64,000 bases of DNA, from the NCBI RefSeq assembly GCF_028994805.1, contig NZ_JAJQQP010000001.1, forward strand, positions 351,464 to 415,463. The letters are read 5' to 3'. Source of the stretch: Promicromonospora iranensis. Its GTDB lineage: Bacteria; Actinomycetota; Actinomycetes; Actinomycetales; Cellulomonadaceae. The notes beneath the pieces were generated by a model, which worked only from the letters and a program-made list of their open reading frames with translations, searched no databases and was not told the DNA's origin. The position numbers and the translations under genes were made by a program. Below are positions 17,039 through 25,788 of the stretch, in pieces. Within the stretch, counting starts at the first letter, position 1, and each line of letters starts with the position of its first letter.

Positions 17039-18070
17039 TCATTCCGTCGTCGCGGCCGGCCGCGCGGCCGGGACCGGCGCCCGGCGGGACTCCCACCAGA
17101 CCGCCACGGCGACGACGGCGGCGCCCAGGAGGGCGAGCAGCAGCGGGACGACGATGTCGCCGGGCGGGGTCAGCAGGCCGCCCGCCTCGTCCTGCCACGG
17201 CCACAGCGCGCGCAGCGAGCCGAGCATGAGGCCGGCGAGCAGAGCCATCGTGCCCTGGCGGCGGTGCTCCAGCAGCCAGTGCAGCACCTTGACGAACGAT
17301 CCCAGCCCGACGGCGGCACCGAGCATGAAGGTGCCGATGAAGGCGAGGTCGCGGTCGTGCAGGGCCTCCTGGACCGGGATGTACAGGCCCATGGCCAGCA
17401 GCACGAAGGACCCGGAGACACCGGGCAGCACCAGCGCGTTGATGGCGATCGCCGCTCCGCCGAAGACGAGCCAGAGCGGCGGGTCCGAGATCTCGGCCGC
17501 CGGCAGGCCGGTGAGGAAGAAGGCACCGACCGCGCCGCCGGCCAGCAGCACGACGTCGAGCGGCCGGAACCGGTGCGGCATCATCCGCAGCGGCACGCTG
17601 ACGGAGACGGCGATCATGCCGAAGAACAGCGCTCGCATCGGCACCGGGTTCGACTCGAGCAGGGGCGCGATCGTGTTCAGCGAGACGAGCAGGATCACGA
17701 CCATCCCCGCGAGCACCGGGAGCAGGAACGGCCAGTCGATCTGGCGCAGCGCGGTGGCGGCCGGCCGCAGGCCGCGGCGTCCGGCGACACCCTGGACGAG
17801 CTCGCGCGCGGCGTGCACGAGCTGGCTGGCCGCGCCGAGCAGCCCGTCGTAGAGACCGACGACGAGGGCGATCGTCCCGCCGGAGATGCCGGGCACCGAC
17901 TCGGCCGCACCCACCATCCCGCCACGGAGCCCGTTGCCCAGCGCGGCGGACCACGGCGTCCGGGTGGACGGGGCGGCGTGGCGGCGGACCGGACCGGGGC
18001 GCGCGGTGCCGCCCTGAGGCGAGGCGTCGTCGTCGTGGGGCAGCGTGTCGTCTGGGGACAGGTTGGTCAC
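17039..18070 (-). CDS. DUF368 membrane protein (PopT-like undecaprenyl phosphate translocase family)
   Basis: 343-aa polytopic membrane protein. The family signature is GGMVGAAESVPGISGGTIAL near residue 50, followed by a run of hydrophobic segments and a second PGVSGSFVLLAMGLYIP block near 225. DUF368 proteins have been shown in other bacteria to recycle undecaprenyl phosphate across the membrane (PopT); whether this copy does so is inference. GTG at 18070 is chosen because TAGGCT lies seven bases upstream. A Pro/Arg-rich cytoplasmic N-terminus of about 35 residues precedes the first membrane segment. Confidence 0.9.
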   Translation of the reverse strand: MTNLSPDDTLPHDDDASPQGGTARPGPVRRHAAPSTRTPWSAALGNGLRGGMVGAAESVPGISGGTIALVVGLYDGLLGAASQLVHAARELVQGVAGRRGLRPAATALRQIDWPFLLPVLAGMVVILLVSLNTIAPLLESNPVPMRALFFGMIAVSVSVPLRMMPHRFRPLDVVLLAGGAVGAFFLTGLPAAEISDPPLWLVFGGAAIAINALVLPGVSGSFVLLAMGLYIPVQEALHDRDLAFIGTFMLGAAVGLGSFVKVLHWLLEHRRQGTMALLAGLMLGSLRALWPWQDEAGGLLTPPGDIVVPLLLALLGAAVVAVAVWWESRRAPVPAARPAATTE

Positions 18071-18077
18071 GCGCGAA

Positions 18078-18083
18078 AGCCTA
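18078..18083 (-). promoter_or_regulatory. Leaderless -10 box for DUF368 gene
   Basis: TAGGCT on the minus strand, seven bases before the GTG at 18070. An identical TAGGCT serves the divergent phosphatase gene at 18135. Confidence 0.55.
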
Positions 18084-18134
18084 CGGCCCACCGCAGTGCT
18101 CGACCCACGCCCGCGACCGCCACCTCCCGGGCGC

Positions 18135-18140
18135 TAGGCT
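18135..18140 (+). promoter_or_regulatory. Leaderless -10 box for HAD phosphatase gene
   Basis: TAGGCT ends seven bases before the ATG at 18148; no ribosome-binding site lies between. Confidence 0.6.
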
Positions 18141-18147
18141 GACGGCC

Positions 18148-18924
18148 ATGATCGAGCGGACCACCGAAGCCTGGCTCACGGACATGGACGGCGTGCTGGT
18201 GCACGAAGGAACCGCCCTGCCCGGCGGCCCCGAGTTCATCAAGGCACTGCGGGACAAGGAGCTGCCGTTCCTCGTCCTGACGAACAACTCGATCTTCACG
18301 CCGCGCGACCTGCGCGCCCGGCTCGCGTACAGCGGGATCGAGGTCCCGGAGGAGAACATCTGGACGTCGGCCCTGGCCACCGCCCAGTTCGTCGCGGACC
18401 AGATCCCCAACGGCAGCGCGTACGCGATCGGCGAGGCGGGCCTGACGACGGCGCTGCACCAGGCGGGCTACACGCTCACGGAGTCGGACCCGGACTACGT
18501 GGTGCTCGGCGAGACCCGCACGTACTCGTTCGAGGCCATCACGAAGGCCATCCGGCTGATCGTCGGCGGCGCCCGCTTCATCTGCACCAACCCGGACGTG
18601 ACCGGGCCGTCGCAGGAAGGGCTGCTGCCCGCCGCCGGCTCGGTGGCCGCGATGATCGCCGCGGCGACCGGCCGCCAGCCCTACTACGTGGGCAAGCCCA
18701 ACCCGGTGCTGTTCCGGTCGGCGCTCAACCTGATCGGCGCGCACTCGGAGTCCACGACCATGGTCGGGGACCGCATGGACACGGACATCCTGGGCGGCAT
18801 GGAAGCCGGCCTGGAGACGTTCCTGGTGCTCACGGGGTCGACGTCGGTCGACGAGGTCGAGAAGTACCCGTTCCGCCCGAGCCACGTGGTGAACTCGATA
18901 GCGGACATCGTCGACCTGGTCTGA
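18148..18924 (+). CDS. HAD-IIA family hydrolase (NagD-like phosphatase)
   Basis: 258-aa soluble phosphatase. HAD motif I is LTDMDGVLVHEG near residue 10 with nucleophile and acid Asp12 and Asp14, motif II is VLTNNS near 50, motif III is GKPNP near 180, and motif IV is VGDRMDTDILGG near 205. The cap type is IIA, as in NagD, which dephosphorylates nucleotides and sugar phosphates. The substrate is unknown. Single-gene unit with a leaderless start. Confidence 0.93.
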   Translation: MIERTTEAWLTDMDGVLVHEGTALPGGPEFIKALRDKELPFLVLTNNSIFTPRDLRARLAYSGIEVPEENIWTSALATAQFVADQIPNGSAYAIGEAGLTTALHQAGYTLTESDPDYVVLGETRTYSFEAITKAIRLIVGGARFICTNPDVTGPSQEGLLPAAGSVAAMIAAATGRQPYYVGKPNPVLFRSALNLIGAHSESTTMVGDRMDTDILGGMEAGLETFLVLTGSTSVDEVEKYPFRPSHVVNSIADIVDLV

Positions 18925-18946
18925 GGCCCCGGCAGGGATCCAGCGG

Positions 18947-19675
18947 TCAGGTCAGGCCGGGGATCCCGAACCCGTCGATACCGCCACCGCTCTCGAAGCG
19001 CGGCCCGCCCTTCTCCAGCGGCAGCACGATCCGCGCGACGTCGGCCACCAGCTTGGCCCGCTCCGTCAGGCTCGTGACGTCGGTGCGGCCCGGACGCCAC
19101 AGCAGCACCGAGGGTCCTTCGATCCGCAGCCTGGAGCCGTGGAAGTCGGGCAGCATCACGATGTTCGCGAGCCGTGCGTCGAGGGCGCGGCGCGCGAAGA
19201 ACTCGTCGGAGGCGCGCACGAGCCACTGCCCGTCGAACGCCGGGTTGTCGATCTGGACGTCCTGGGCGCCGAAGAGCTTCTGCCACTTCTCCCGGATCCC
19301 CTCGGGTGACAGGTCGATCACCGGCTCGCCCGGCAGCGCGTCGAGCGCCACGACGTGCGCCGTGCGGCGCAGACCGGCCCGGCGCGCGTCGGCGTCGGGC
19401 GAACCCGAGCGCCACGTGTAGGTGAAGGAGACGACGTCGTAGCCGTCGACGTTGCCGCGCAGGACGTCGCGGGCCTCGCGGTCCAGGCCGATGCCGAACG
19501 GCCGGCCGCTCCAGCGCTGGGCGAGGACCGGGTCCTTGGCGGAGTACTCCCAGCCGTTCGCCTCCGCCCACTGGGCGATGTCCTGCGTACGGCCGCGCTT
19601 CATGACCCGCGCAGCGGCGATCGTGAACGCCACCACTCCGGTGACGAGCAGGACTAAAGCGACAAATGTCCCCAT
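18947..19675 (-). CDS. Single-span membrane protein of unknown function
   Basis: 242 aa. One N-terminal membrane segment (about residues 2-24, TFVALVLLVTGVVAFTIAAA), then a soluble cytoplasmic or outer domain with WAEANGWEYSAKDP, YDVVSFTYTW and a C-terminal GGGIDGFGIPGL. I do not recognise the family beyond its being common in Actinobacteria; no catalytic motif is visible. ATG at 19675 is preferred over a TTG three codons upstream because TATCTT lies seven bases before it. Gene lies between NagD-like phosphatase (convergent) and pyrE. Confidence 0.72.
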   Translation of the reverse strand: MGTFVALVLLVTGVVAFTIAAARVMKRGRTQDIAQWAEANGWEYSAKDPVLAQRWSGRPFGIGLDREARDVLRGNVDGYDVVSFTYTWRSGSPDADARRAGLRRTAHVVALDALPGEPVIDLSPEGIREKWQKLFGAQDVQIDNPAFDGQWLVRASDEFFARRALDARLANIVMLPDFHGSRLRIEGPSVLLWRPGRTDVTSLTERAKLVADVARIVLPLEKGGPRFESGGGIDGFGIPGLT

Positions 19676-19682
19676 GAATCCC

Positions 19683-19688
19683 AAGATA
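19683..19688 (-). promoter_or_regulatory. Leaderless -10 box for membrane protein at 18947
   Basis: TATCTT on the minus strand, seven bases before the ATG at 19675. Confidence 0.5.
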
Positions 19689-19769
19689 CCGTAGGGCTAG
19701 GCAAAAGTCTCCACAGGAAGTGATATCGAGACGGCCAGATTACGGTATAGCGGAGCCCAGTCGGAGGGC

Positions 19770-20345
19770 TCAGGCGAGGCCGAGCTCCTCCAGGCCGTAG
19801 AGGTAGTGGTACGGCACACCGAGGGCCTCGATCTTCTCGCCGGCGCCGGTCGCGCGGTCCACGATCGTGGCGACGCCGAGCACCTCAGCACCGGCGGCCC
19901 TGGCCGCCTCGATCGCGGCGATCGGTGAGCCGCCCGTGGTCGTGGTGTCCTCGACGACCACCACCTTGCGCCCGGCGATGTCGGGCCCCTCGATCTGGCG
20001 CTGCATGCCGTGCGCCTTCGCCGCCTTGCGCACCACGAACGCGTCCAGGTCCTGGCCGCGCGACGCCGCGGCGTGCAGCAGCGCGTCGGCGATCGGGTCG
20101 GCACCGAGGGTGAGCCCGCCGACGGCGTCGATCTCGGCGGTGCCCAGGCCGACCTCCTCGAGATGGTCCAGGAGCACGTGCCCGACGAGCGGCGCCGCCC
20201 GGTGGTGCAGCGTGATCCGGCGCAGGTCGACGTAGTAGTCGGCCTCCTTGCCGGAGGACAGGGTCACCGTGCCGTGCACCACGGCGAGCTCCTTGATGAG
20301 CTCGGCCAGCTGCTCGCGCGGGGTCGGGGAGAAGTCAGCGTTCAC
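19770..20345 (-). CDS. pyrE: Orotate phosphoribosyltransferase
   Basis: 191 aa. Converts orotate and PRPP to OMP in pyrimidine synthesis. KEADYYVDLRRITLHH near residue 33, GGLTLGADPIADALL near 75, FVVRKAAKAHG near 105 and the PRPP loop VVVVEDTTTTGGS near 128 are present. GTG start at 20345 with TACCCT six bases upstream (leaderless). Its neighbour upstream is an SDR gene on the same strand, 28 bases away. Confidence 0.97.
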   Translation of the reverse strand: MNADFSPTPREQLAELIKELAVVHGTVTLSSGKEADYYVDLRRITLHHRAAPLVGHVLLDHLEEVGLGTAEIDAVGGLTLGADPIADALLHAAASRGQDLDAFVVRKAAKAHGMQRQIEGPDIAGRKVVVVEDTTTTGGSPIAAIEAARAAGAEVLGVATIVDRATGAGEKIEALGVPYHYLYGLEELGLA

Positions 20346-20351
20346 GGTGCA

Positions 20352-20357
20352 AGGGTA
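20352..20357 (-). promoter_or_regulatory. Leaderless -10 box for pyrE
   Basis: TACCCT on the minus strand, six bases before the GTG at 20345, in the 28-base gap after the SDR gene. It suggests pyrE has its own promoter. Confidence 0.5.
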
Positions 20358-20373
20358 CGTGGCGCCCCGTCGC

Positions 20374-21153
20374 TCAGCGGTACTTGCCGACGGCGCGGAC
20401 GGCCCAGCGCGGCGCGGACCGCAGCACGGCGACCGCGACCTTGTAGCGCACCGACGGCGTGGACAGGACGACGCCCCGGCGCGCGTCGGCCAGGGCGGTC
20501 CGGACCACGTACCCGGCGTCGAGCCAGCCCCACCCGGGCACGATCGCCGACTCGGGGATGCCCGCCCGCGCGTGGAACTCGGTGTGCGTGAAGCCCGGCG
20601 ACAGCAGCGTGGCGGTCACGCCGGTGCCCTTGAGCTCGACCGCCAGCGACTCGGTGAAGGTCCGCACGTACGCCTTGGCCGCGGCGTACGTACCGCCCGC
20701 GGTGAGGGCGGCCACCGAGCCGACGTTGAGGATCGCGCCGCGGTCCCGTTCGAGCATCTGCCCGACGGCGGCGTGCGTCAGCTCGACCACCGCCTTCACC
20801 ATGACGTCGATCCCGCGGCGTTCGGTGGTGACGCGGCCCGTCGCGAAGCTCGCGCTCGTCGCGAACCCCGCGTTGTTGACGAGCAGGCCCACGGGGCGCA
20901 GGTCCTCCTCGCCGGGCCGGCCGCCGACGACGGCGAGGCGCCGCGCGACCCGCTCGACGTCGTCGGGCAGCGAGAGGTCCGCCGGGAGCACCTCGACCGC
21001 CACGCCGTGGGCGGCGCGGAGCTCCTCGGCGACCTGCTTCAGCCGTTCCTCGTTGCGGGCCACCAGCACCAGGTCGTGCCTGTCCGCGGCCAGCTGCCGC
21101 GCGAACTCGAGTCCCAGGCCGGCGGACCCGCCGGTGATCAGCGCTGTGCTCAT
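20374..21153 (-). CDS. Short-chain dehydrogenase/reductase
   Basis: 259-aa NAD(P)-dependent oxidoreductase of the classical SDR type. Cofactor loop ALITGGSAGLGLEFA at residues 4-18 with a basic ARNEERL after strand 2 that favours NADP, NNAG near 94, and catalytic Ser and YAAAK near 150-165. C-terminal segment is basic. Substrate cannot be inferred. Located between pyrE and the Tct operon, same strand as both. Confidence 0.9.
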   Translation of the reverse strand: MSTALITGGSAGLGLEFARQLAADRHDLVLVARNEERLKQVAEELRAAHGVAVEVLPADLSLPDDVERVARRLAVVGGRPGEEDLRPVGLLVNNAGFATSASFATGRVTTERRGIDVMVKAVVELTHAAVGQMLERDRGAILNVGSVAALTAGGTYAAAKAYVRTFTESLAVELKGTGVTATLLSPGFTHTEFHARAGIPESAIVPGWGWLDAGYVVRTALADARRGVVLSTPSVRYKVAVAVLRSAPRWAVRAVGKYR

Positions 21154-21162
21154 GCCGGCAGC

Positions 21163-22665
21163 CTAGGCCGCTGCGCGCTCCCTGCGCTTGAGCCAGATGC
21201 CCACGGCCAGCAGCACCACGATGGCCGCGTACGCCGTGGCGGCGAACGGGCTGGCGACCAGGTAGCTCAGGTCGCCCTGGCTGATGGCGAGCGAGCGGCG
21301 CAGCCGGTCCTCCGCCATCGGGCCGAGGATCATGCCGACCACCAGGGGCGCCACGGGATACCCGTACCGCCGCATGAAGAACCCGGCCAGGCCGATGAGC
21401 ACCAGCAGCAGCACGTCGACGGGCGAGAAGTTCAGCGCGTACGAGCCGAGCGCGCCGAACAGGATGATGCCCGCGTACAGGTAGTGCCGCGGGATGCGCA
21501 GCACGCGCACCCACATGCCGACGAGCGGCAGGTTCAGGACCACGAGCATGAGGTTGCCGAGGTACAGGCTCGCGACCAGCGCCCACACGAGCGCGGACTC
21601 GTTCTGCAGCAGCATCGGGCCGGGCTGGATGCCGTAGGACTGGAACGCGACGATCATGATCGCCGCGGTCGCCGTCGTGGGCAGGCCGAGGGTGAGCAAC
21701 GGGACCAGCACGCCCGCCGCCGCCGCGTTGTTCGCCGCCTCCGGCCCGGCCACGCCCTCGATGGCGCCCTTGCCGAACTCCTTGCGCCGTTCCTTGCCGG
21801 CGAGCCGGCGTTCGGAGGCGTAGGAGAGGAAGGTCGCGACGTCGGCCCCGCCGGCGGGGATGGTGCCGACCGGGAACCCGATGGCGGCGCCGCGCAGCCA
21901 CGGCTTCCAGGAGCGGCGCCAGTCGTCGCGCTTCATCCAGGTGCGCCAGCCCTTCTCGACCGGGATCACCTGGATCTTCCCGTGCCGCATCCGGGAACCC
22001 ACGTACAGGGCCTCGCCGACGGCGAACAGCCCGACGGCGACGACGACGACGTCGATCCCGTCCGCCAGGTTGGGCACGCCGAACGTGAAGCGCTGCTGGC
22101 CGGTCAGGGTGTCGGTGCCGACCAGGCCGAGGAACAGGCCGAGCGCGAGCGACGCGAGGCCGCGGGGCACCGACGAGCCGAGCAGGGCGCCCACGGTGAC
22201 GAACGCGACCACCATCAGGGCGAAGTAGTCCGGCTCGCCGAGCTGGACGGCCAGCCGGGCGACCACCGGAGCCATGAACGTCAGGGCCACCGTGGCGAGC
22301 GTGCCCGCCACGAACGAGCCGATGGCGGCGGTGGCGAGCGCCGCCGCCCCGCGCCCGGCACGGGCCATCTTGTTGCCCTCGATCGCCGTGACGATAGACG
22401 CCGACTCACCGGGGGTGTTGAGCAGGATCGACGTCGTCGACCCGCCGTACATGCCGCCGTAGTAGATGCCGGCGAAGACGATGATCGCCGCCGTCGGCTC
22501 CAGGGAGTAGGTCAGGGGCAGGAGCAGGGCGATCGTCATGGCCGGGCCGATGCCCGGCAGCACGCCGACCGCCGTGCCGATGAACACGCCGAACAGCGCC
22601 CACAGCAGGTACACGGGGTGCAGCACGGTGGCGAACCCCTCGAGCAGTGCGGAGAAGTTATCCAC
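21163..22665 (-). CDS. tctA: Tripartite tricarboxylate transporter, large membrane subunit TctA
   Basis: 500 aa with about a dozen membrane segments. TctA family marks are [20 protein letters not shown] near residue 33, [19 protein letters not shown] near 70, and GIPRH-like text near the end ([16 protein letters not shown]). TctA forms the channel of a sodium- or proton-driven tricarboxylate importer with TctB and periplasmic TctC. The GTG start overlaps the tctB stop by eight bases. Substrate is a carboxylate; citrate is not proven. Confidence 0.95.
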   Translation of the reverse strand: MDNFSALLEGFATVLHPVYLLWALFGVFIGTAVGVLPGIGPAMTIALLLPLTYSLEPTAAIIVFAGIYYGGMYGGSTTSILLNTPGESASIVTAIEGNKMARAGRGAAALATAAIGSFVAGTLATVALTFMAPVVARLAVQLGEPDYFALMVVAFVTVGALLGSSVPRGLASLALGLFLGLVGTDTLTGQQRFTFGVPNLADGIDVVVVAVGLFAVGEALYVGSRMRHGKIQVIPVEKGWRTWMKRDDWRRSWKPWLRGAAIGFPVGTIPAGGADVATFLSYASERRLAGKERRKEFGKGAIEGVAGPEAANNAAAAGVLVPLLTLGLPTTATAAIMIVAFQSYGIQPGPMLLQNESALVWALVASLYLGNLMLVVLNLPLVGMWVRVLRIPRHYLYAGIILFGALGSYALNFSPVDVLLLVLIGLAGFFMRRYGYPVAPLVVGMILGPMAEDRLRRSLAISQGDLSYLVASPFAATAYAAIVVLLAVGIWLKRRERAAA

Positions 22666-23263
22666 GGAGGAACGGCACCCCTTCCAGGAGCGGGCCGGCC
22701 GGGAGCGAGAGCCCCAGCAGCCCGCCGAAGATCACTTGGACGACCAGGCCCAGCACGAGCCCGGCCAGGGCGGCACGCCACCACGGGCGCGCCCCCAGGA
22801 TCACCGCGGCGCCGCCGAACAGGATCGCCGCGGCGAACGGCCAGCCGATGACGTTGATCGCGAACACGTGGACGACCAGCGTGACCACGAGCAGCACCAC
22901 CGTCAGCCAGTCGGTCCGGACGGTGGGATCGACGTCCTCGCCGCCCTCCTCCTCACCGGCCCGGCCGCTCAGGACCAGGACGACGAGCGCCACCCCCGCA
23001 GCGACGAGCATGCCGCCCACGAGGTAGGGGAAGGCCCGCGGACCGAGCGTGTTGGCCGAGCCCGGCACCGTGATGCTCCCGGCGGCCACCAGCACGTACA
23101 CCCCGAGGGCGGCGGTGGCCAGGGCCAGCACGAGCTCGCCCCACCGGCGGCGCGGCCGCTCCGCCGGTCCCGGCTCGAGGTCGTCCGACGGCGGAGGGCC
23201 CGCCTCCGCCGTCGGCTCACCCGGTGCGGTGGGCGCCTCGGGCGCCGCGTCGTCGGGCCTCAC
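22658..23263 (-). CDS. tctB: Tripartite tricarboxylate transporter, small membrane subunit TctB
   Basis: 201 aa. A Pro/Glu-rich cytoplasmic N-terminus (about 1-40) precedes four predicted membrane segments, with [20 protein letters not shown] typical of TctB near residue 66. It overlaps tctC by four bases (GTGA) and tctA by eight, so the three subunits are translationally coupled in the order C-B-A. Confidence 0.93.
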   Translation of the reverse strand: MRPDDAAPEAPTAPGEPTAEAGPPPSDDLEPGPAERPRRRWGELVLALATAALGVYVLVAAGSITVPGSANTLGPRAFPYLVGGMLVAAGVALVVLVLSGRAGEEEGGEDVDPTVRTDWLTVVLLVVTLVVHVFAINVIGWPFAAAILFGGAAVILGARPWWRAALAGLVLGLVVQVIFGGLLGLSLPAGPLLEGVPFLRG

Positions 23264-24264
23264 CGGACGAGACCGATGTCCCGCAGCACCACCTGGATCT
23301 CCGCGATGTTCTCGTCGAGGTACGTGTCGAACTCGTCACCGGGGAGGAAGGCGTCGTCCCAGTCCTTCTCCTCCAGCGTCGCCTGCCACGCGTCGGACTC
23401 GGCGAGCTCCGTGACGGCGGCGGTCAGCGCCTCCTTCTCGGCCTCGTCGATCGTGCCGGGGGCGACCACGCCGCGCCAGTTCGTCAGGACCACGTCGTAG
23501 CCCGCCTCGGTCAGGGTCGGGGTGTCCGGGAGCGCATCGACACGCTCCTCGCCGGAGACCGCGAGCGCCCGCAGCTCGCCCGCCTGGACCTGCTCCGCGT
23601 ACTCGCTGACACCCGAGATGCCCGCGCTCACGTTGTTCCCGAGCAGCGCCGCCAGCGACTCGCCGCCGCCCGAGTACGCGATGTAGTTCAGGTTGTTCAC
23701 GATGTGCTCCGAGGGCATGCCCGCGGCCTGGAGCAGCATGCCCGCGAGGATGTGGTCCGTGCCGCCGGCGGACCCGCCGGTGATCGACACGTCCTTGCCG
23801 TTCTCCTTGATGTCCTCGACGAGGTCGTCGATGGTCTCGTACGGCGACTCCGCCGGGACCACGATGACCTCCTGCTCCTCGGTGAGGCGCGCGATCGGGG
23901 TCGTGTCCTCGATCCGGGCCTGGGACTCGTTGGTCTCGACGGCGCCCACCATGACCAGGCCCATCACCAGGAGCGTGTTCGGGTCGGTGGCGTTGGCGAT
24001 GTTCGCCAGTCCCACGGTGCCGCCCGCGCCGTCGACGTTCGTCACCGTCGCGGTGCCGACCAGGCCCTCCTCCTGCATGTCCGCCTGCATCGAGCGGCCG
24101 GTGAGGTCCCAGCCGCCGCCCGGCCCCGCGGGAACCACGATGCTGAGCTCGTCGATGGCGGCGTCACTGCCGCCGCCACCGTTCGCCGCCAGGCTGGAAC
24201 AGCCCGCCAGCGCAAGTGCCAGGACGACCCCGACGGGGGCGGCCCCGGTTCGGATGATGCGCAT
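23260..24264 (-). CDS. tctC: Tripartite tricarboxylate transporter substrate-binding lipoprotein TctC
   Basis: 334 aa, Bug family. Lipobox ALALAGC with Cys22 anchors it to the outer face of the membrane. SIVVPAGPGGGWDLTGR near residue 45 is the ligand loop of Bug proteins, followed by GGSAGGTDHILAGML near 150 and YIAYSGGGESLAALL near 180. ATG with AAAGGAGA upstream. First gene of tctCBA. The ligand is probably a di- or tricarboxylate. Confidence 0.95.
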   Translation of the reverse strand: MRIIRTGAAPVGVVLALALAGCSSLAANGGGGSDAAIDELSIVVPAGPGGGWDLTGRSMQADMQEEGLVGTATVTNVDGAGGTVGLANIANATDPNTLLVMGLVMVGAVETNESQARIEDTTPIARLTEEQEVIVVPAESPYETIDDLVEDIKENGKDVSITGGSAGGTDHILAGMLLQAAGMPSEHIVNNLNYIAYSGGGESLAALLGNNVSAGISGVSEYAEQVQAGELRALAVSGEERVDALPDTPTLTEAGYDVVLTNWRGVVAPGTIDEAEKEALTAAVTELAESDAWQATLEEKDWDDAFLPGDEFDTYLDENIAEIQVVLRDIGLVR

Positions 24265-24369
24265 GTCTTCTCCTTTGAGCGAATGCGGCTGATGGGGCCC
24301 GGGCCGGCTGCGTTGCCGGCCCTCGGCCCGTCTCGCCGCGAGCGTAAGGAGCGGCCAGCCCGCGGGCCG

Positions 24370-24398
24370 GGTTGTGGTCGCAACGAAGGTTGTGGTCG
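24370..24398. promoter_or_regulatory. Direct-repeat site, likely response-regulator operator for tctCBA
   Basis: GGTTGTGGTCG occurs at 24370-24380 and again at 24388-24398, an 18-base period, in the 192-base gap between divergent tctC and the kinase gene. Repeated sites on one strand are typical of CitB/DctR-type regulators. The regulator encoded at 25785 is the obvious candidate. Confidence 0.6.
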
Positions 24399-24456
24399 TT
24401 TTGATCGCGGCCGCCCGGCTACCGCACCTGCCGTCACGCGGTGCACACTGGCGTCC

Positions 24457-25788
24457 GTGAGAAGAGCGATGACGCTCCGGGCGCAGCTGCTGGTGCTGCA
24501 GGTCGTCATCGTGCTCGTGCTCGTGTGCACCACCGGGTTCGTGGCCGTCGCCCTGCAGGAGCGGCAGCTCCGTGAGGCCTACGTCGACCGGATGACCGGG
24601 GTGGCGCAGTCGGTCGCGCGCCTGCCCGCCATCCACGACGCGTTCGACGACGACGAGCCCTCCGCCACGATCCAGCCGATCGCCGAGGTCATCCGCGAGG
24701 CGTCCGGGGTGACGTACGTGGTCGTCACCGACGAGCACGGCGTCCGGTACTCCCACCCCGACCCCGGGCAGATCGGGCGGCCCGTCTCCACCGACCCCTC
24801 CGTGCCGCTGTCCGGACAGGTCTGGACCGGCACCCAGACCGGGACGCTCGGCACGTCCTGGCGCGTCAAGGTCCCGGTCTACGGCGACGCCGCCGACGAC
24901 GCCTCACCCGCCCCCGTCATCGGCACCGCCAGCGTCGGCATCCTCGAGTCCGAGCTCCGCGCCGACCTGACCGAGGACCTCGGCTGGCTGCTCGCGGCGC
25001 TCGCGGCCGCCGCGGTGGTCGGCGTGCTGTGCGCGGCGTGGGTGACCCGCCTGGTCCGTCGCCGGATCTACCTGCTGGAGCCGGAGGACATCGCGGGCCT
25101 CCTGGAGACCCGCGGCCTCACCGACGCGCTGCGCTCCCAGTCGCACGAGTTCGCCAACACCGTGCACGTGATCTCAGGCCTGCTGGAGCTGGGCCGCACC
25201 GAGGAGGCGGTCGCGTTCATCGAGCGGTCGGGCTACGGCGGGCTGCTCACGGCGTCGGCGGTCGCGCCGGGCGTGCGGTCCCCCGAGCTCGCGGCCCTGC
25301 TCCTGGTCAAGGCGATCACGGCGCGCGAGCGCGGTGTCACGCTCGACGTCGACGACGCGTCCGCCCTCGACCCGCCCACCACGCCGGACGCCTCGTCCCT
25401 GCACACGGACGCGCTCGTCGTGCTCGGGAACCTGATCGACAACGCGGTCGACGCGGCCGCCCCGGAGGGACGGGTCCGCGTGCTGCTGCACTCGGACGGT
25501 GCGCACCTGCGCCTGCGGGTGGACGACGACGGCCCCGGCGTACCCGCCAACCTGCGTCACCAGGTGTTCAAGGCCGGGTTCTCCACGAAGGTGCCCGGCG
25601 ACCGGGAGCACAGCCGTGGCATCGGTCTGGCACTGGTCAGACGGGTGGTGGACCGGCACGACGGCGAGGTGGTGATCGGCACCGGCGACCTCGGCGGCGC
25701 GCGGATGACCGTCGAGCTGCCCGTACCGGCGTCGGGGTCGGGCGGGCGCTCCCGAGCGGTCGCCGGCGCCGGAGAGGCGGCGCCATGA
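24457..25788 (+). CDS. CitA/DcuS-like sensor histidine kinase
   Basis: 443 aa. Membrane segment 1 at about 12-32, an outer sensing domain (about 35-170) of the CitA/DcuS type, membrane segment 2 at about 176-199, then the H-box SQSHEFANTVHVISGLLELG with His230, and a HATPase with NLIDNAVDA near 328 and GPGVP plus RGIGLALVRRVV near 385-405. The cytoplasmic PAS that normally sits between membrane and H-box in this family is absent. GTG at 24457 is chosen because CACACT lies seven bases upstream; ATG 24469 is the alternative. It overlaps the regulator gene by four bases and is divergent from tctCBA, so it probably senses the Tct substrate. Confidence 0.92.
   Translation: MRRAMTLRAQLLVLQVVIVLVLVCTTGFVAVALQERQLREAYVDRMTGVAQSVARLPAIHDAFDDDEPSATIQPIAEVIREASGVTYVVVTDEHGVRYSHPDPGQIGRPVSTDPSVPLSGQVWTGTQTGTLGTSWRVKVPVYGDAADDASPAPVIGTASVGILESELRADLTEDLGWLLAALAAAAVVGVLCAAWVTRLVRRRIYLLEPEDIAGLLETRGLTDALRSQSHEFANTVHVISGLLELGRTEEAVAFIERSGYGGLLTASAVAPGVRSPELAALLLVKAITARERGVTLDVDDASALDPPTTPDASSLHTDALVVLGNLIDNAVDAAAPEGRVRVLLHSDGAHLRLRVDDDGPGVPANLRHQVFKAGFSTKVPGDREHSRGIGLALVRRVVDRHDGEVVIGTGDLGGARMTVELPVPASGSGGRSRAVAGAGEAAP

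Noticed and set aside
18931-18956. CCCCGGC/GCCGGGG pairing between the phosphatase and the convergent membrane-protein gene
   Set aside because: Seven pairs with a long loop in very GC-rich DNA is weak, and one arm is inside coding sequence.
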